Assembly (NCBI RefSeq): GCF_003473485.1 | Contig: NC_053044.1 | Coordinates: forward strand, 12,961,501 to 13,025,500 | Reading direction: 5' to 3' | Origin: Medicago truncatula | Lineage: Eukaryota > Streptophyta > Magnoliopsida > Fabales > Fabaceae | DNA: 64,000 nucleotides | Part shown: positions 12,201 through 24,792 of the stretch, piece by piece | Layout of the letters: every line of letters begins with the position of its first letter | Position numbering within the stretch: position 1 is the first letter of the stretch | Notes under the pieces: generated by a model | Told to the model about the DNA's origin: nothing | Seen by the model: only the letters and a program-made list of their open reading frames with translations | Databases searched by the model: none | Position numbers and translations under genes: made by a program

Positions 12201-13323
12201 TATAGGTTTAGGTTGTCATGTGTGTAATTGAGAAAATGAAAATTTCATTGTTCTGTTATATAATAGCATTCCGGATTATGAAAGAGAAGTAAGAGTGGAA
12301 CTCACAAAATCATTGCATATGTATTTGTTTCAACTTTTGAAAATAGTGATTTGAAAATTGTGTAAAAAAAACAATTATTTTTACATATTTTATGTAAAGT
12401 AGAAGTTATGTTTTGCTTTATTTCAAAAATCACTTTTATTTCATAATAGGAATTGTTTTAATTATGAAGAAAACTTATAAAACTTTTTAGGGTGTTTGCT
12501 TAAGATTTTGAAAAAAAATATTTGTTGCTTTACATAAAACTTCTGAAGAGATAAATATTAATTATTAAATATTTTTGCATAACTATTTTTTATCAAATCC
12601 ATTAAAATTAGGGTTTGAAGACAATCAATTTATCATACCCTGTCAAACATTTACATTTTCTCTAAAATCACATTTTCTCTAAAATCACATTTGACGAGAC
12701 AAAGCCAAACACATAAAGTAGAATACACTCATTTTGTTTCCTCTTATGAGTGATGAGTGACAATGATTCCATGATATTTTTGTATAATTTTGCAGTTTCC
12801 TATCTTGTACCAAGAAGGTGTACAAAATGTCCTATTTAGGTGGCGCCGAATTCTAAGTTGGATGCTCAACGGATTCATCAGTGCCATAATAATTTTCTTC
12901 TTCTGCACAAAAGCAATAGGCCTTCAAGCCTTCGACGAGAATGGAAAAACCGCTGGAAAAGACATACTAGGAGCAACCATGTATACTTGTGTTGTTTGGG
13001 TTGTAAACCTACAGATGGCGCTCGCTGTGCGATACTTCACCTTGGTACAACATGTTGCCATTTGGGGTTCTATTGGTATTTGGTATTTATTCGCGTTTGC
13101 TTATGGATCGTTGCCTTCAAGCTTTTCAACAACTGCTTTCAAAGTCTTCGCTGAGACTCTTGCTCCATCGCCTTCCTTTTGGATTCTCACATTATTTGTC
13201 GCGGTTTCTTCACTTATACCATACTTTTCGTGCTCCACGATTAAAATGTGGTTGTTTCCTATGCATCATGAAAGGGTACAATGGATGAGGTATAAGGGCA
13301 AGAAGACCACTGATACTGAATAG
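6203..13323 (+). CDS. Phospholipid-transporting P4-ATPase, ALA9-12 type
   Basis: This is a P4-ATPase that flips phospholipids across membranes; family members work with a CDC50/ALIS beta subunit. Coding exons are 6203-6592, 8110-9437, 9612-9722, 9817-10093, 10183-10271, 10370-10481, 10625-10837, 11109-11234, 11345-11443, 11784-11975 and 12796-13323. All junctions are GT-AG and the frame stays open for 1154 codons, near the ~1200 usual for the clade. Visible motifs are DGET near residue 194 (actuator loop), the phosphorylation site DKTGT with Asp near 425, KGAD in the nucleotide-binding domain, and GDGAND near 857-862. Hydrophobic helices lie around residues 85-130, 290-330 and through the C-terminal third. 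The start is the first ATG in frame with the LNLSK leader. Intron 1 (1.5 kb) carries a hAT element. ALA9, 10, 11 and 12 cannot be told apart here. Confidence 0.95.
7473..8049. mobile_element. hAT-like non-autonomous element in ALA intron 1
   Basis: Terminal inverted repeats CATAGTAGTCAATAGCGG and (inverse) CATAGTAGTTAATAGCGG are flanked by 8-bp duplications, ATATAACT at 7465-7472 and GTATAACT at 8050-8057 (7 of 8 match). AGCGG/CCGCT words are dense in the first and last ~120 bases, like the subterminal repeats of hAT elements. No transposase is present. It sits wholly within the intron. Confidence 0.75.
11493..11745. mobile_element. MITE in ALA intron 9
   Basis: An AT-rich block running from GTTTGCATCGACTTATTTG to AATCTGTTTATCCAATC, with internal GCGCTTATGTTATAATCG. 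A related block lies in the XXT5 intron at about 17215-17490. The ends are roughly inverse. No target duplication was established. Confidence 0.45.
12040..12230. repeat. Short repeat in ALA intron 10
   Basis: Rich in GACACTGACACG, GTGTCGAACATTGACACGTG and related words. It resembles a block in VTI11 intron 1 (26985-27145), suggesting a shared MITE family. The borders are not defined. Confidence 0.4.
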
Positions 13324-13750
13324 TTTTTTTTTTTTTTTTGAGGTGATACTGCACAGAAAATTATTTGCTTCCACAACTACTAACTTTTGTGAATATATGT
13401 AATTTTGACATTTTAGAATGTAAAGGAAATATATAACAACGGTTTGTAGTTGAAAATGGGAGATATAGCTTACGTAGGTCATTGTTTTAGAGTGATTACA
13501 AATTCATCATTATTTTGATTATACCAAATAAATAAATTAGTTTTGATATTTAATGTATAGAATTTACAAAGTTTAAGTGCTTTTTCAGTCACTCTTGTAA
13601 ATTTTATGTTCAAATAAAAAAGTCACTATATTTTATTTTATTATTAATTTTACTATATTATTTAGTTAAATAAAAAGTTTAGTTTGGATATATATTTTCT
13701 CAACGGAGTTTGGATACTAAATGTGTAGAGTTTAAAAAGTTGAGGTAGTG
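13324..13750. other. Flippase 3' flank
   Basis: This begins with a T run directly after the stop codon and holds the presumed 3' UTR. AT-rich. No gene is seen. Confidence 0.5.
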
Positions 13751-13760
13751 TTTGTTTTTA

Positions 13761-14148
13761 GGCCAAATACCTCCCCGGGTCCTTTAAGTTTTATGTTTGT
13801 TTCAGATAAATCCTTTAAGTTTCTAAAGTTTCAAATAGGTCCTTTAAGTTGGAAGTTTGTTTCGAATAGGTCCTTTAAGTTTCTAAGGTTTCAGATAGAT
13901 CCTTTAAGTTTCGAGTTTGTTTCAGATAGGTCCTTTCTATCGACCTCCTTTAAGCCAAAGTTGATTTGATAGAAAGGACCTATCTGAAACAAACTCGAAA
14001 CTTAAAGGACCTATCTGAAACCTTAAAAACTTAAAGGACCTATCCGAAACAAACTCGAAACTTAAAGAACCTATCTGAAACCTTAGAAACTTAAAGGACC
14101 TATCTGAAACAAACGTGAAACTTAAAGGACCCATGGAGATATTTGGCC
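13761..14148. mobile_element. Fold-back MULE-type MITE
   Basis: Long arms (about 175 bp each) are inverse copies, from GGCCAAATACC at the left to ATATTTGGCC at the right. Each arm is built of tandem subrepeats of TCCTTTAAGTTT..TTTCAGATAG. A perfect 9-bp duplication TTGTTTTTA flanks it (13752-13760 and 14149-14157), the size made by Mutator-like transposases. The open frames across it merely translate the subrepeats. Confidence 0.85.
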
Positions 14149-15451
14149 TTGTTTTTAATACTCTTGTTTTTAAAGGAGTTTATTTTAAAAAAGTTGAGGT
14201 AGTTTAAAAATGTGTAGAGTTTAAAAAGGAGTTTTAGTTTCACGCAAAATTTTCATCTTACTCCCTTTAAACTCAAGTAAAAGCCTAGTTAATAATGTTA
14301 GTTTTTAATATAAGCTAACTTAAGTACATTATGTTGGTAATAAGGACACAACCTACGTACACAATGTAAAATCGCCAATAACCTCGTGAAATGATGTGTG
14401 TGACCATTTTATCAACATAATATCAGCAAAAATCAAGTACTAGTTGTTGTTTAAATTCAACAATGATATAAATATTTGCATTTTAGGTTATGAGAAATTG
14501 ACATCTTTACAACCATTTTTTAACAACATTTGTGACAATTTTATATCTCATTCTCACGTTATATTTTTACTTTCTCTCTATTATTTCGGTTTTTGTGCCA
14601 ATGTATCATTTTCTTTGTAAATACGGTTATCTCATATGTTGTCATTCAAATTGTTGTTGAAATAATACAACTCTGTTTATTCTGCTTCTTTCCAACCTCA
14701 CTCTGCACAATTCCATTTTTCCCATATACTTGGTACAACAAACCTGGCTTATTTTTTTTCTTCTAATATTTGAGTCAAATTTTATTTATATTATCTACTA
14801 GAGGAAATAGTACATTAAATCAATATTCATCTTTCCATTACATAGCAAGCACCCTATCATCCAAGCAATGAAATATCAAAAGGATTAACTTCAAAATAGC
14901 TTACTATAAAAACTACTTCACAATCACATTCACTTAGATGAAAAACATATATTTGTTTCCTCGACATTCTGTCGTGAACATTAATATTTCAATTGCGGTG
15001 CTGCTGCCTGCTGGTAAGAGCAGAAACAGAACTAGAGTCGCTTACATCAAATTCCTGAATTTTAACAGGACATTGAATAAAAATCAAAACACACAAAGAT
15101 GCTCGGTATACAGCAGATCAGTAAACAAAAATTACTGATTACTCAAACTCTACAGAAAAATAATGACTTGTATGAAAGAATTTTATCTTATGAGTTTCCC
15201 ATTAACTTACCAAAGACGACATAACGAAAGAGAAAAAGTTACATGTCCACCTATTGGCTATAGCATCACCACTCCAAACATGTTACTTTCCTTCTGGTTT
15301 TAAATTATATTCTGTAACCGCTGCATTGTGAATGTTTCAGGTGTAATCAAATATCAATGTTTCTTTAGCGTCGTGACAGCAATTGAGGCTGTATTGACTG
15401 CAATTAACAACCATTATATCAAAATCCGCAATTGCAATTTGAAACCTTACT
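14149..15451. other. Intergenic, flippase to XXT5
   Basis: AT-rich sequence between convergent genes, containing a possible MITE of the 3959 family at about 14496-14672 and the presumed XXT5 3' UTR in the last 200 bases. No further gene is seen. Confidence 0.5.
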
Positions 15452-18125
15452 CTAATTTTTTGGTTCCACGGTGCCTTCATGTTGCCTTCGTATATCAAAC
15501 TGGTCTACAAACTCTAAAGGAGTAATGGTCTCATTTCTGATCCGCTTGATTTTAGGACTTAATAATCCCCGGTGCCTAAACCCATAGAGTTTAAGCACTT
15601 GATTATCTGCAAAATTAAAAGCCCTCTCCATGCTACTAAGGCATCTCTCTACTGGATAATCTCCATAACTCCCACAAGGCTTACACCCCACGAAATGCGT
15701 CACAAAAGGCCACCTCTCATCCCCAAGCCCCGGATGATACTTCTCCATCATCTCTTCATACCGATCAACCAACCCAGCCCAATAACCATGCAAATAAAAA
15801 GAATTCTCAAGAAATACCTTCTCCATCCATTTGTCCTTCTTTGACAACAATAAATATATCAATGCCGATTGATCATCAGCCTCGAATGCTGGCCTTCCTT
15901 TGAGATTTGCCGTCAAAATCTTCCCAGCCTCCTCTCGGATTGGGCCTTTCGGACCCATAGGGGCCCAAGCATCAAGCAAATCCAACGACCACTGGCAATT
16001 GCGAAACAAAAAGCTCCCTGTGTTGATTGCAATCCAAGAATTCTGCTCGAACAACAAATCAGGATACCCATGAATAACCATATTATAATCTTTATATTTA
16101 CTCATGGGAAGCTCAAACACCATGTCAGTGAAGAATGCATCACTGTCCATCCACCAAATCCACTCCACTTCAGGATGTGATAACATGAGCCTTCGAATCA
16201 TGGGCAATTTGGCCCAGTAACCTGCGAGCTCCATGTCCAAGTGAGCCATGTTGTACACAATTTCAATGCCATGCAATCTGCAGTATCATATGACAGATCA
16301 GAATATAATAAACAAGCTTTATAATGTTAATTCAGATGTATTCAAAATCAGCTCAAGTCAACTTCAAACAAATAAGTTTCTTCACTTCAGGTGATATTTC
16401 TGTAAACTGAGCCGTTTTGAAGATTAAATAAGAGCTTATGAAAGCTAATTTCAACTTAAACGAACAGCAGCTCTTAATTAAAAAATTTATAATTTTAGAA
16501 AAGGAAATGATATTATTTTATTGTCCGAAAATGGATAGAAACCACTCTTAGCACATATTTAAATAAAAGATGAAAGCATAAGATGGAAATGCAGTAGGAT
16601 TTAATTGCATTGAACTGAAAGTGAAATCAAATATAAAAGAGCAGAGTAAAGATGGAGTTTGGGTGAGCAATTGAAAACTCAAATTTGAATTGGCTTGATT
16701 TACAAAATTTATCGAGTTTAAGTATAGCTTCAAATGAAGTAATTTACGTTATGCTTTCACTCTGAAGTGTGTGAAACTTCGTAAACATTTGTAAAATAAC
16801 CATTAATTTACTAACATTTGCCTTTATATTTTTGTAACGAAAAAATCAATTTAACCAGACAGCAACCAAACATTTGTAATCAGTACTTTTGTTGAGTGAT
16901 ATAAAATCAATTCATGTGCAAAAGCCAAGCACATACTATATCCAAATGCAATCATAGAAACCAAACACACATTATTTCTAAAGTCAACTTTGAGCGAGCA
17001 TTTGTAACTGGCCCTTAGCAAGCATTTGAATGAGCTTGATTTACAAAATTCAGAGTTGAAATTGAGTTTCAAAATGAAGTAATTATTAATTTATGCTACA
17101 TTGTTAGTCTAAAGTGTGTTAAACTTCGAGACTTTCTTTAAGATAACACAAAAGTTACTCTTCAATATATGCACTAATATATTATAAATTTGCCTATAAA
17201 AATGAGCTTTAAAGGCAAAGTGCCTGTTCGGATCGGCTTATTTGATCTTATCTACTAGCATATGTTTTGTGAGACTGTTTGGTAGAACTTCCTAAAACAG
17301 CTTATGACAACTTTCATAAGCATTTTTCAACTTATTTTCATAAGTTGTCCAATATCGCTTATATAAAAACAACTTATATCATATACAAAATCAAATTAAA
17401 TGTTATTTTAACTTTCGATCTAAAAAAAGCTTACGCAGCTAATACATAAGCGTGCTAACCATGATAAGTGCTTATGTTATAAACTGCAAGAAATTAAACA
17501 TACACTATATCTAAACTAACACAACTGAATAATTGACACTATACATTTCAATTCCATTATATAAAAAATGAAATCTTTATAACACTAACCTGCAATAATC
17601 AATCTTATTCTTGATAGATTTCAAAAGATAATGATCACCAATAGGATTATCACACGGTTTCGGAGGCGAACCAGTAAGAAGCAAAATCCTAGGTTTCCCC
17701 TTAACAAAATTAGGATATTCACGGTTCTTATCTAACCAACTTGTTCTCTCAGTATCCCAATTAAGGATCTTAGGACCAAGAGCATAAGTTTCATTCAAAC
17801 TCATAAAAGTTTCGGTCTGATTCCGATCAGATGGATCGGAATCAGATCGGATCTCAGCGAGGATACGGTTAGTTTCCTCGATAACAGCGGCGTTAACCGC
17901 ATCGTTCTGTGATGTGCCGAGGTTAACGCCGATTGTGCCACGTAGGACGAGGATTGTTACGAAACCGCAGAGGATTGTGATCTTTATGTTGTTGAATGTT
18001 TTTTGGATCTGACGTCCACGTGGCAGTGTACGGTTACGTGAGTTTGTTGTTGTTGTGGTGGTTGTTGTTGGTAATCCTCCTGTGCTTGTTGTTCTCTTTT
18101 GTGTTAAGTTGTTTTCTTGTCCCAT
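15452..18125 (-). CDS. XXT5: Xyloglucan 6-xylosyltransferase 5 (GT34)
   Basis: A Golgi type II glycosyltransferase of family GT34 that adds xylose side chains to the glucan backbone of xyloglucan. Exon 1 is 17590-18125 and exon 2 is 15452-16277, joined by a 1312-bp GT-AG intron inside an Arg codon. The product is 453 residues; Arabidopsis XXT5 is 457. Visible features are a Thr-rich cytosolic tail (residues 11-27), a signal anchor at about 49-66 (ITILCGFVTILVLRGTIGV), the invariant GDHYLLKSIKNKIDYCR segment, and the DXD metal/UDP-sugar site as D223-S-D225 in WWMDSDAFF. GYPDLLF, ADDQSALIYLL and HFVGCKPCGSYGDYPVERC follow. The MGQ start and the near-continuous match to XXT5 rather than XXT1/2 fix the start and the subgroup. 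Its intron carries a MITE. Confidence 0.95.
17215..17490. mobile_element. MITE in the XXT5 intron
   Basis: Runs from CTGTTCGGATCGGCTTATTT to ..ATGATAAGTGCTTATGTTAT and shares words and order with the element in ALA intron 9. AT-rich and non-coding. Confidence 0.45.
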
Positions 18126-19086
18126 TTTGTGTTTTTGTTTTGTGTATGTGTGTGTTGTTGTTTTGAGTTTTCTGTGTGGTGATGTTAGAGAACTTGGAAC
18201 TTAGAAGTTTGATTTGGGTTTGGGGGAGAATTTGATAGGGTTGAAGATGATCATGTTAATGAGTAAATGGAACACAGAGAACTGAGAGAAGGGAGCATGT
18301 GATAGTGGAGGGCATTTACGAACGTATGTGTATAAACACCGACTTTCTAGTTTTTACAATTTTTTTCATTGTGTGCCAGTAAGAACAAAATGAACAACTC
18401 TACAAAATCCAGTACACAGATACGAATCAAACTAAATAAGCTCACGTAAAAACAACAAATGTTAAATAAGCCCCACGCTAATTATTATATGCACTAGTCG
18501 AAGTTCGAATCTTAGATAATTAACTTATTCATCTTAAAAAAATGTAAATTCTAACTATTAGACTAATTGATACAAAAAATAAGCCCCACATAAAAACTAG
18601 AAATGTACCATAATATATAATTTAACAATTATCTTGTCCAAAAAAATATAATAATAACAATCATTTTTATGACAAAAATAGGAATTATACTAAATTTCCT
18701 TTCCTATATTTTATTTTAAAAAATAATCAATATTATGAATAATAAAAATTCACAAAAATCAAATTTCATTTCACGGATTCTTCTCGTAAATAAGATTCAG
18801 TTATTATGATTGCACATGATAACAAGTAATTTTTTTCTTTCAAAAAACAACTTCATTAGCTAATAATTTAAAGATGATGTAGAACGGTAGACTCCAATTT
18901 TCAAGTGTATCATATAATTTATCTAATTAATTGAGTATCAATTTAAAATTATTTAAAGTCGATCATCTAATGTCCCCTTGAGCATAACTCACATGGTAGA
19001 GATCCTGAAATATGCGTATAGTGTTCGAATCTGAAATTTCTCATTTATTCACCTTAAGGATGACTATAACTCATGTGGCATTGCCA
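18126..19086. other. XXT5 upstream region
   Basis: Contains the leader and promoter of XXT5 (minus strand), followed by AT-rich sequence with no recognisable gene. Confidence 0.45.
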
Positions 19087-19094
19087 ATTAGAAT

Positions 19095-19715
19095 TAGGGG
19101 TGAACGAAGAATTGTCATCCGTCCAAAACCCGTGTTATCTGAACATGATTTTGACAAAACAGGCGGGGCAGTTTGGGTGTCGGGTGAAAATTATGAATTA
19201 TCGTGAGTACTTTCGGCTGCATTTGGTCGGGCTTGGGTCTTTAAATTGAAACCAATCGGCAACCGAGACTGACCGCATTGTTATTTCACCTCTTATTAAA
19301 AGTATGTGTGTGACTGAGAGTGTGAGGTGTCTAAAATTTGACGGAAATGGATTCATTGCAGCACCCAGTGTGACAACGTTAATCCTTATCCTTTATTGAC
19401 TTTTCAACAAAAAGTGAAATAACAAAAAAGAAAACGCAAAACTTCCATGAAAGATTAGATATAGTTTTGAAACATAAAAAATAGAGAATTGTAACAACAT
19501 GATGCAGCTTCTATGCAAATAACAGCTTCTATCTTTCATTCTATTTTATTGTGTTAGGTCAAACTCATATCAACCCATCCAAGCAAATTGTTGATCTGAC
19601 AAACCGTAACCCGAACAAATCGAACTGGCTAAGAGTCGGGAATGGGACTGATAAATATGTCTCTCGATTTGGGCTAGTCAGGGTTGGAACCAAACCCGCC
19701 CGTTGCTCAGCCCTA
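19095..19715. mobile_element. hAT-like non-autonomous element
   Basis: Ends are TAGGGGTGAACG and TTGCTCAGCCCTA (inverse TAGGGCTGAGCAA). Flanking 8-bp duplications ATTAGAAT (19087-19094) and GTTAGAAT (19716-19723) match at 7 of 8 bases. The inside has GGGCGGGTTTGG-like subterminal words and no transposase. Confidence 0.75.
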
Positions 19716-19979
19716 GTTAGAATCATTATGTGTAGTGCTGACCAAACACACCTCTCTTGTAATTTTCAATGTTACACCGAAAGGTTGTGTTCTTTGATAA
19801 AGTTGATTTCAACACCAGCATCTTACGAGTATTAAAGAGTTGCAAAGAATACCATTCACAGTAACCGATAAATCTTTCTTAGATTTCCAATGCTCATCAA
19901 ATTGAACTTCATGACAATGTCACATATGCCTTTAGCTACAAGATTCCTGCTATTTGCTAGTATGATGTTGATGTTTTTG

Positions 19980-20888
19980 CTAGAATTAAAATTTGAGTCG
20001 CTCTTTGTGTTGAGGAATATGATTTGAACATCTAGAGTTCAAATACCAATCGTCATACATTAGATCTCCTTCGCAAGTTGTGGCCATCAATAGTAGCACT
20101 TCTGAATCAGAATCATCATCATGAGCCATGTTTGATTCTTCATCATTCATATAGCATTTCTTAACATCTTTTCTATGCAAACACTCATCAACATAATGTC
20201 CAAATTTCTCATGATTATAGCATTGAACTCTTCTCTTATCAAAGTCTTTCTTATTTCCTTGATTGCTACCAAAACCTTCTCATTTCTTGGAGGATTCAAC
20301 TTTCTTATTTCCATTCTTGAACTTCATTTTGCCTTTCTTATTTGACTTCTTATCATTACCATCTTTCTGGGTAATTTAAGCTTGCAATGCTTGTTGAACT
20401 GATCTTCCAGATTCTATCTCAATCACAAAAGGTTCATGAGCCTCCAGAGAACTCATAATTTCTTCAATCTTCATAGTTCTAACATCTTTTAATTCTTGAA
20501 TAACCAGTACTACATAATCAAAATTAGATGGTATGGTCCTCATTATCTTCTCAACTATTTGTTGATCAATTACAACATCTTTAGATGCTTTCATTTGATT
20601 CACTATAATAATTAGCTTTGAGAAGTAATATGTTACCTTTATCTTCTATAAGCTTGTTTATTTTCTTTTGAAGTATTGAAACTTGGCATGCTTCACCTTT
20701 TCTCCACCATCATGATACTTCTCTAATATATCCTAGGCGTCCTTTGATTTGGTTACATTTGAGATTTCCTCAGTGTTGAGAATCTACATTTTGATGAATG
20801 CAACACAACACCTTGCAATATTTATTTCTTAAATCTTTGAAGATTGATCATTGTACATTAGTTGGCTTTTCTCCCAATCTTCGTATCC
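19980..20888 (-). pseudogene. Copia gag/protease relic, 3' part
   Basis: Minus-strand frames give a UBN2-type gag segment (20376-20603, with IVEKIMRTIPSNFDYVV), a zinc-knuckle-like CYNHEKFGHYVDEC near 20190-20230, and a protease-start-like WYLNSRCSNHI segment near 20030. The second knuckle cysteine is His, and several stops and shifts break the frame. The gag continues beyond the gypsy insertion at 25097, where its N-terminal part lies. No reverse transcriptase or LTR of this element is seen. Confidence 0.75.
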
Positions 20889-21187
20889 TGGCTCAGAAAC
20901 CAAGAGAGAATCCACTCTCTAACTCTCAAATGAGAAACTCAAGTTTTATATATTTCAAATTGTGGTAATACATGAAAAAAGTGGCCTTATTTATAGCAAT
21001 CATAGAGGCCATATGGTAGCTGAAATAGTGTTGATAATTAATACATCAATGGAAACACAATCTAGTAAATGTCAAACATGGTGGCTTGTTGGCCTTATTG
21101 TCAATAGTATGGTGGTGGAATTGGAAAGCTAGCATATAGGGTGGTGGCTGCAAAGTCTATGCCATATTAATGTCTTACTCTGTATCT
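20889..21187 (-). repeat. 3' LTR of the gypsy element
   Basis: The left-hand copy of the 299-bp direct repeat. Because coding is on the minus strand, this is the 3' LTR. Its outer partner at 24793 has the canonical ..TATCA end, while here the last base is T. Confidence 0.88.
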
Positions 21188-24084
21188 TCCTCTCCGGGTT
21201 GAACAGAACTTGCCCTCGAGTTCATATCTGGTTCGTCATCCAGATATGGTGAAAGATCGACAACATTGAAGGTTGCTGAGACACCATAGGTTCCTGGAAA
21301 TTCTACCTTGTAAGCATTGTCATTGATTTTTTTAACTATTTTGAAGGGACCGTCAGCTCTTGGTGACAACTTGGCATTTGGTTGTTTGGGAAATCGTTTT
21401 TTGCGCAAATGTATCCATACCAAATCTCCAACTTTAAAGATTTGTTGCTTTCTGTGCTTGTCACGATTAGTTTTGTATCTTGAATTTTGCTTGATTATCC
21501 GTTGTCGAACCTGTTCATGCAGTTTCTTGATCTCTTTTGTGCTTGCTCGGTCCATTGGAACTTATCTCCCTTTATGCAATCTGTAAGCGGGGCAGCAACA
21601 GAGCTAAAGTTCTTGATGAACCTTCTATAAAATGAAGCTAATCCATGGAAACTTCTCACATCATGAATTGACTTTGGAATAGGCCAACTATTGATAGCCT
21701 CAACCTTGCTAGGGTCAAGTCGAATTCCTTCAGCAGTGATTATGTAAGCCAGAAAAGTAACCTCATTGGTTAGGAAAGAACATTTATTCAAATTTGCATA
21801 GATTTTTTGTTCGCGAAGAGTTTGTAGCACTTGTCGAAGCTGCTCTAAGTGTTCCTCTTTGTGTTTGCTGTAGATCAAGATATCGTCAAAGTATACAACT
21901 ACAAATTTGCCAACGAATGGTCGAAGTACTTGATTCATTAGGCGCATGAAGGTACTTGGAGCATTAGATAACCCAAAGGGCATCACTGTCCATTCATGTA
22001 AGCCATCTCTTGTTTTGAATGCAGTCTTCCATTCATCTCCTGGCCTAAGCCTGATTTGATGGTATCCACTTCGAAGATGAATCTTTGAAAAGATGGTGGC
22101 ACCATGCAACTGATCTAATAAATCATCAAGTCTATGTATCGGAAATCGATACTTGATGGTAATCTTGTTGACAGCTCGACTATCAACACACATTCTCCAG
22201 CTTCCATCCCTTTTGGGTACTAAAATTGCAGGAACAGCACAAGGGCTAACACTTTCCTGTATTAGTCCTTTCTTCAGCAATTCTTCAACTTGACGTGTGA
22301 TTTCAGCATGCTCTTGTGGACTCATTGTGTAAGCTGGTCTATTAGGAATGACAGCTCCAGGAATAAAGTCAATAGCATGTTAAATATCTCGCATCGGTGG
22401 CAATCCTTGTGGAACGTCTTCTAGTACTATATCTGGGAATTCACTGAGCATTTGTTCAATTTCTACTGGAAGGATAGTTTCTGCATTTTCTTCGAACATT
22501 AGAATAAAGCTCATGGTTTGGACTTCGTCCACAGCTTCTTTGAACTGAGTATTAGTGATTAAAGACACTAATGGCTTGGACTTATTTTTGTTTTTATCAA
22601 GTCCACTCGGTGGTAATGGAGTTAACTTGATTTTTACTCCATCTTTGACAAAGGAGTAGCTGTTGGCATAACAATCATGATGGGCACGACGATCGTATTG
22701 TCAGGGTCTTCCAAGGAGAAGATGACATGCATCCATTGGAACGACATCGCACCAAACTTGATCTTGATACTTCTGACCAATGGAAAAACTCACAAGGAAA
22801 CACTTCGTAACCATCACTTCACTACCTTTGTTGAGCCATTGTAGTTTGTAAGGATGAGGATGACTTTGTGCTGGCATCTCTAACTTCTCTACCATGTAGT
22901 TCGACACCACATTTTCACAACTACCACTGTCTATTATAACATCACAAACCTTTCCAGTAGTGGTGCAACGAGTATGGAAAATGTTTTTCCTCAACCAATG
23001 CTCTTCTTGAGCTGACATCGCGTGTAGGCTTCGTCTGATCACCAGAGACTCGCCATGATCAACAACAATGAGCTCTTCATCATAAATTGGCTCTAACACT
23101 TCTTCTTTTTCTGGTTCATCTCGGTTTGTTTCCTCATCAACATCTTCATAAGCTTCTCCTTTGATGATGGTGATGGTTCTTCGTGTTGGACAATTTGAAG
23201 CTATATGTCCAAAACCTTGACATTTGAAACACTTGGTAGCTTTGGGTTTATTTTCTGTAGTGGGTTTAGGAGAAGGTTTGTAGAAGTACTTGGCTGATCG
23301 TTGTCTGCTTTGCGGGGATAAAAAGAATTCTCAGTGGAGGAAAAATTCCTATAAGAATGCTTCTTGGGTAAATGTTTCTCCACTCGCATGGCCAAACGAA
23401 CAACATCGTCTAATGACCAGTATTGTTGAAGCTGAACTGGATGAGCAACGTCAGTGTTTAATCCACCAAGGTAACGAGCTATTGTCTGCTCCTCCCTTTC
23501 ATGAATGTCGCACTTCATCATTAACTTCTCAAATTCTCTAGTGTATTCTTCTACAGACAAGTTTTTCTGACGAAGGTTCTGTAGTTGAATAAAACTATCT
23601 TGATAATAGTGAGAAGGCAAGAAGGCAAGAACTTTTTGCTTAGTTCTCGACGCATTTTCTCCCAAGTCTTGATCTTGCTTTTTCCTTCACGGGCTCGCTT
23701 CGTTTTTAGATTTTGCCACCAAATGGAAGCATGCTTCTTTAATTTGACAGCAATGATCTTGACTTTCTTTTCTTCAAGTATCTCTTTATACTCGAAGACT
23801 CGTTCAACAGTTTGGAGCCAATCAACGAACTTATCTGGATGTAGCTTTGCTTCAAAATCAGGAATATCTACCTTGATGTCGTTGTCTCTGAATGATTGTC
23901 TTTGTGGACGATGACTTCTTAATGATGATGATTCGCTACTTGATTCATCAACGTCTGATTGCATGTGTTGGACTTCCAATTGTGCTTGTTGTGCATTTAT
24001 AGTTTCTTGTAACTGTTGGATCTGTCTTCTCATTTCTTCCATTTGAATATCCCTAAGTGTTTGGTCGTTTTTTCTTGGAGGCAT
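21175..24084 (-). pseudogene. Gypsy gag-pol, broken polyprotein
   Basis: Read right to left: gag (from 24084, MPPRKNDQTLRDIQ; IWWQNLKTKRAREG), a second gag segment (SVEEYTREFEKL), a CCHC knuckle CFKCQGFGHIASNC near 23190-23233, the aspartic protease IDSGSCENVV, and reverse transcriptase with YFDDILIYS. The text then jumps to an integrase tail (LSPRADGPFKIV). RNase H and the integrase core are missing, with a frame-shifting junction near 21550. Stops fall after GRP (about 22698) and after PPMRDI (about 22380). In RT motif A the usual Asp is His ([13 protein letters not shown]), so polymerase activity is not expected. It cannot move by itself. Confidence 0.9.
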
Positions 24085-24775
24085 ATTTTTTTTTTCTTTT
24101 AAAGGGGGAAATGAGTATAATTACTATAAAATATAATAATTCTTTTCTGATGTGGAAGATCAGATTAAACTACAACCACAGAGCATAATAGGAATTGTCT
24201 ATTATAATAGCACTAAAAAGGAAGGATTTCCTGAAAATTCACAATTTTTGAACAAGGGTAAAATTGTAATTCCAGAAAGAATAGGGCAAATTTGCAATTT
24301 CAAAAAGTACAAGGGTAATTATGCAATTTTTGAAAGTTGAGGGGCAATTTTCTAATTTCAGAAAGTTTTGGGGCAAATTTGTAATTTCTGAAAATTTTGG
24401 GTGACTGGGTGACATGTGGCAGGGATGTGGAGGCTGACTTGTCGATGGGCAGGTCAGGGTGATGTGTCAGGTTGACACGTGGCAGCTGATGCGGCTGCTG
24501 ACTGGTCGTCTTCAACCTCTAGACCGGCAGTGGTTAGTGGAGGCGGGTGGTGGTCCGGCGAGTCGTTTGGCGGCTCGTGGAGGCTCCGTTGGTGACAAAA
24601 ACCTCCAGTCCAAGGTTTTTCGGCCTTCCGAACGCAATGGCGGTGTTAGTTTTGCGAAAAAATGGCCGCAAAGTAGTGTTTCGAAGGTGGCAGTTCTTTT
24701 TTTTCCAGAACACCCTTAAAAAACTCAAACTTTCCGTTGATTCTTTCACTCAAACTCAACTTCGGATTTGGAACC

Positions 24776-24790
24776 TTGCTCTGATGCCAA
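24776..24790 (-). other. Primer-binding site, initiator Met-tRNA type
   Basis: The minus strand reads TTGGCATCAGAGCAAGG two bases inside the 5' LTR, one base away from the common TGGTATCAGAGC core. This position confirms element polarity. Confidence 0.75.
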
Positions 24791-24792
24791 TA

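Noticed and set aside
13748..14134. ORFs with repeated SDRSFKFL phrases
   Set aside because: They are translations of the subrepeats in the fold-back MITE arms.
15572..16180. Plus-strand ORFs
   Set aside because: Antisense shadows of XXT5 exon 2.
19012..19835. Two plus-strand ORFs
   Set aside because: They lie in or across the ends of the hAT element at 19095-19715 and have no conserved motif.
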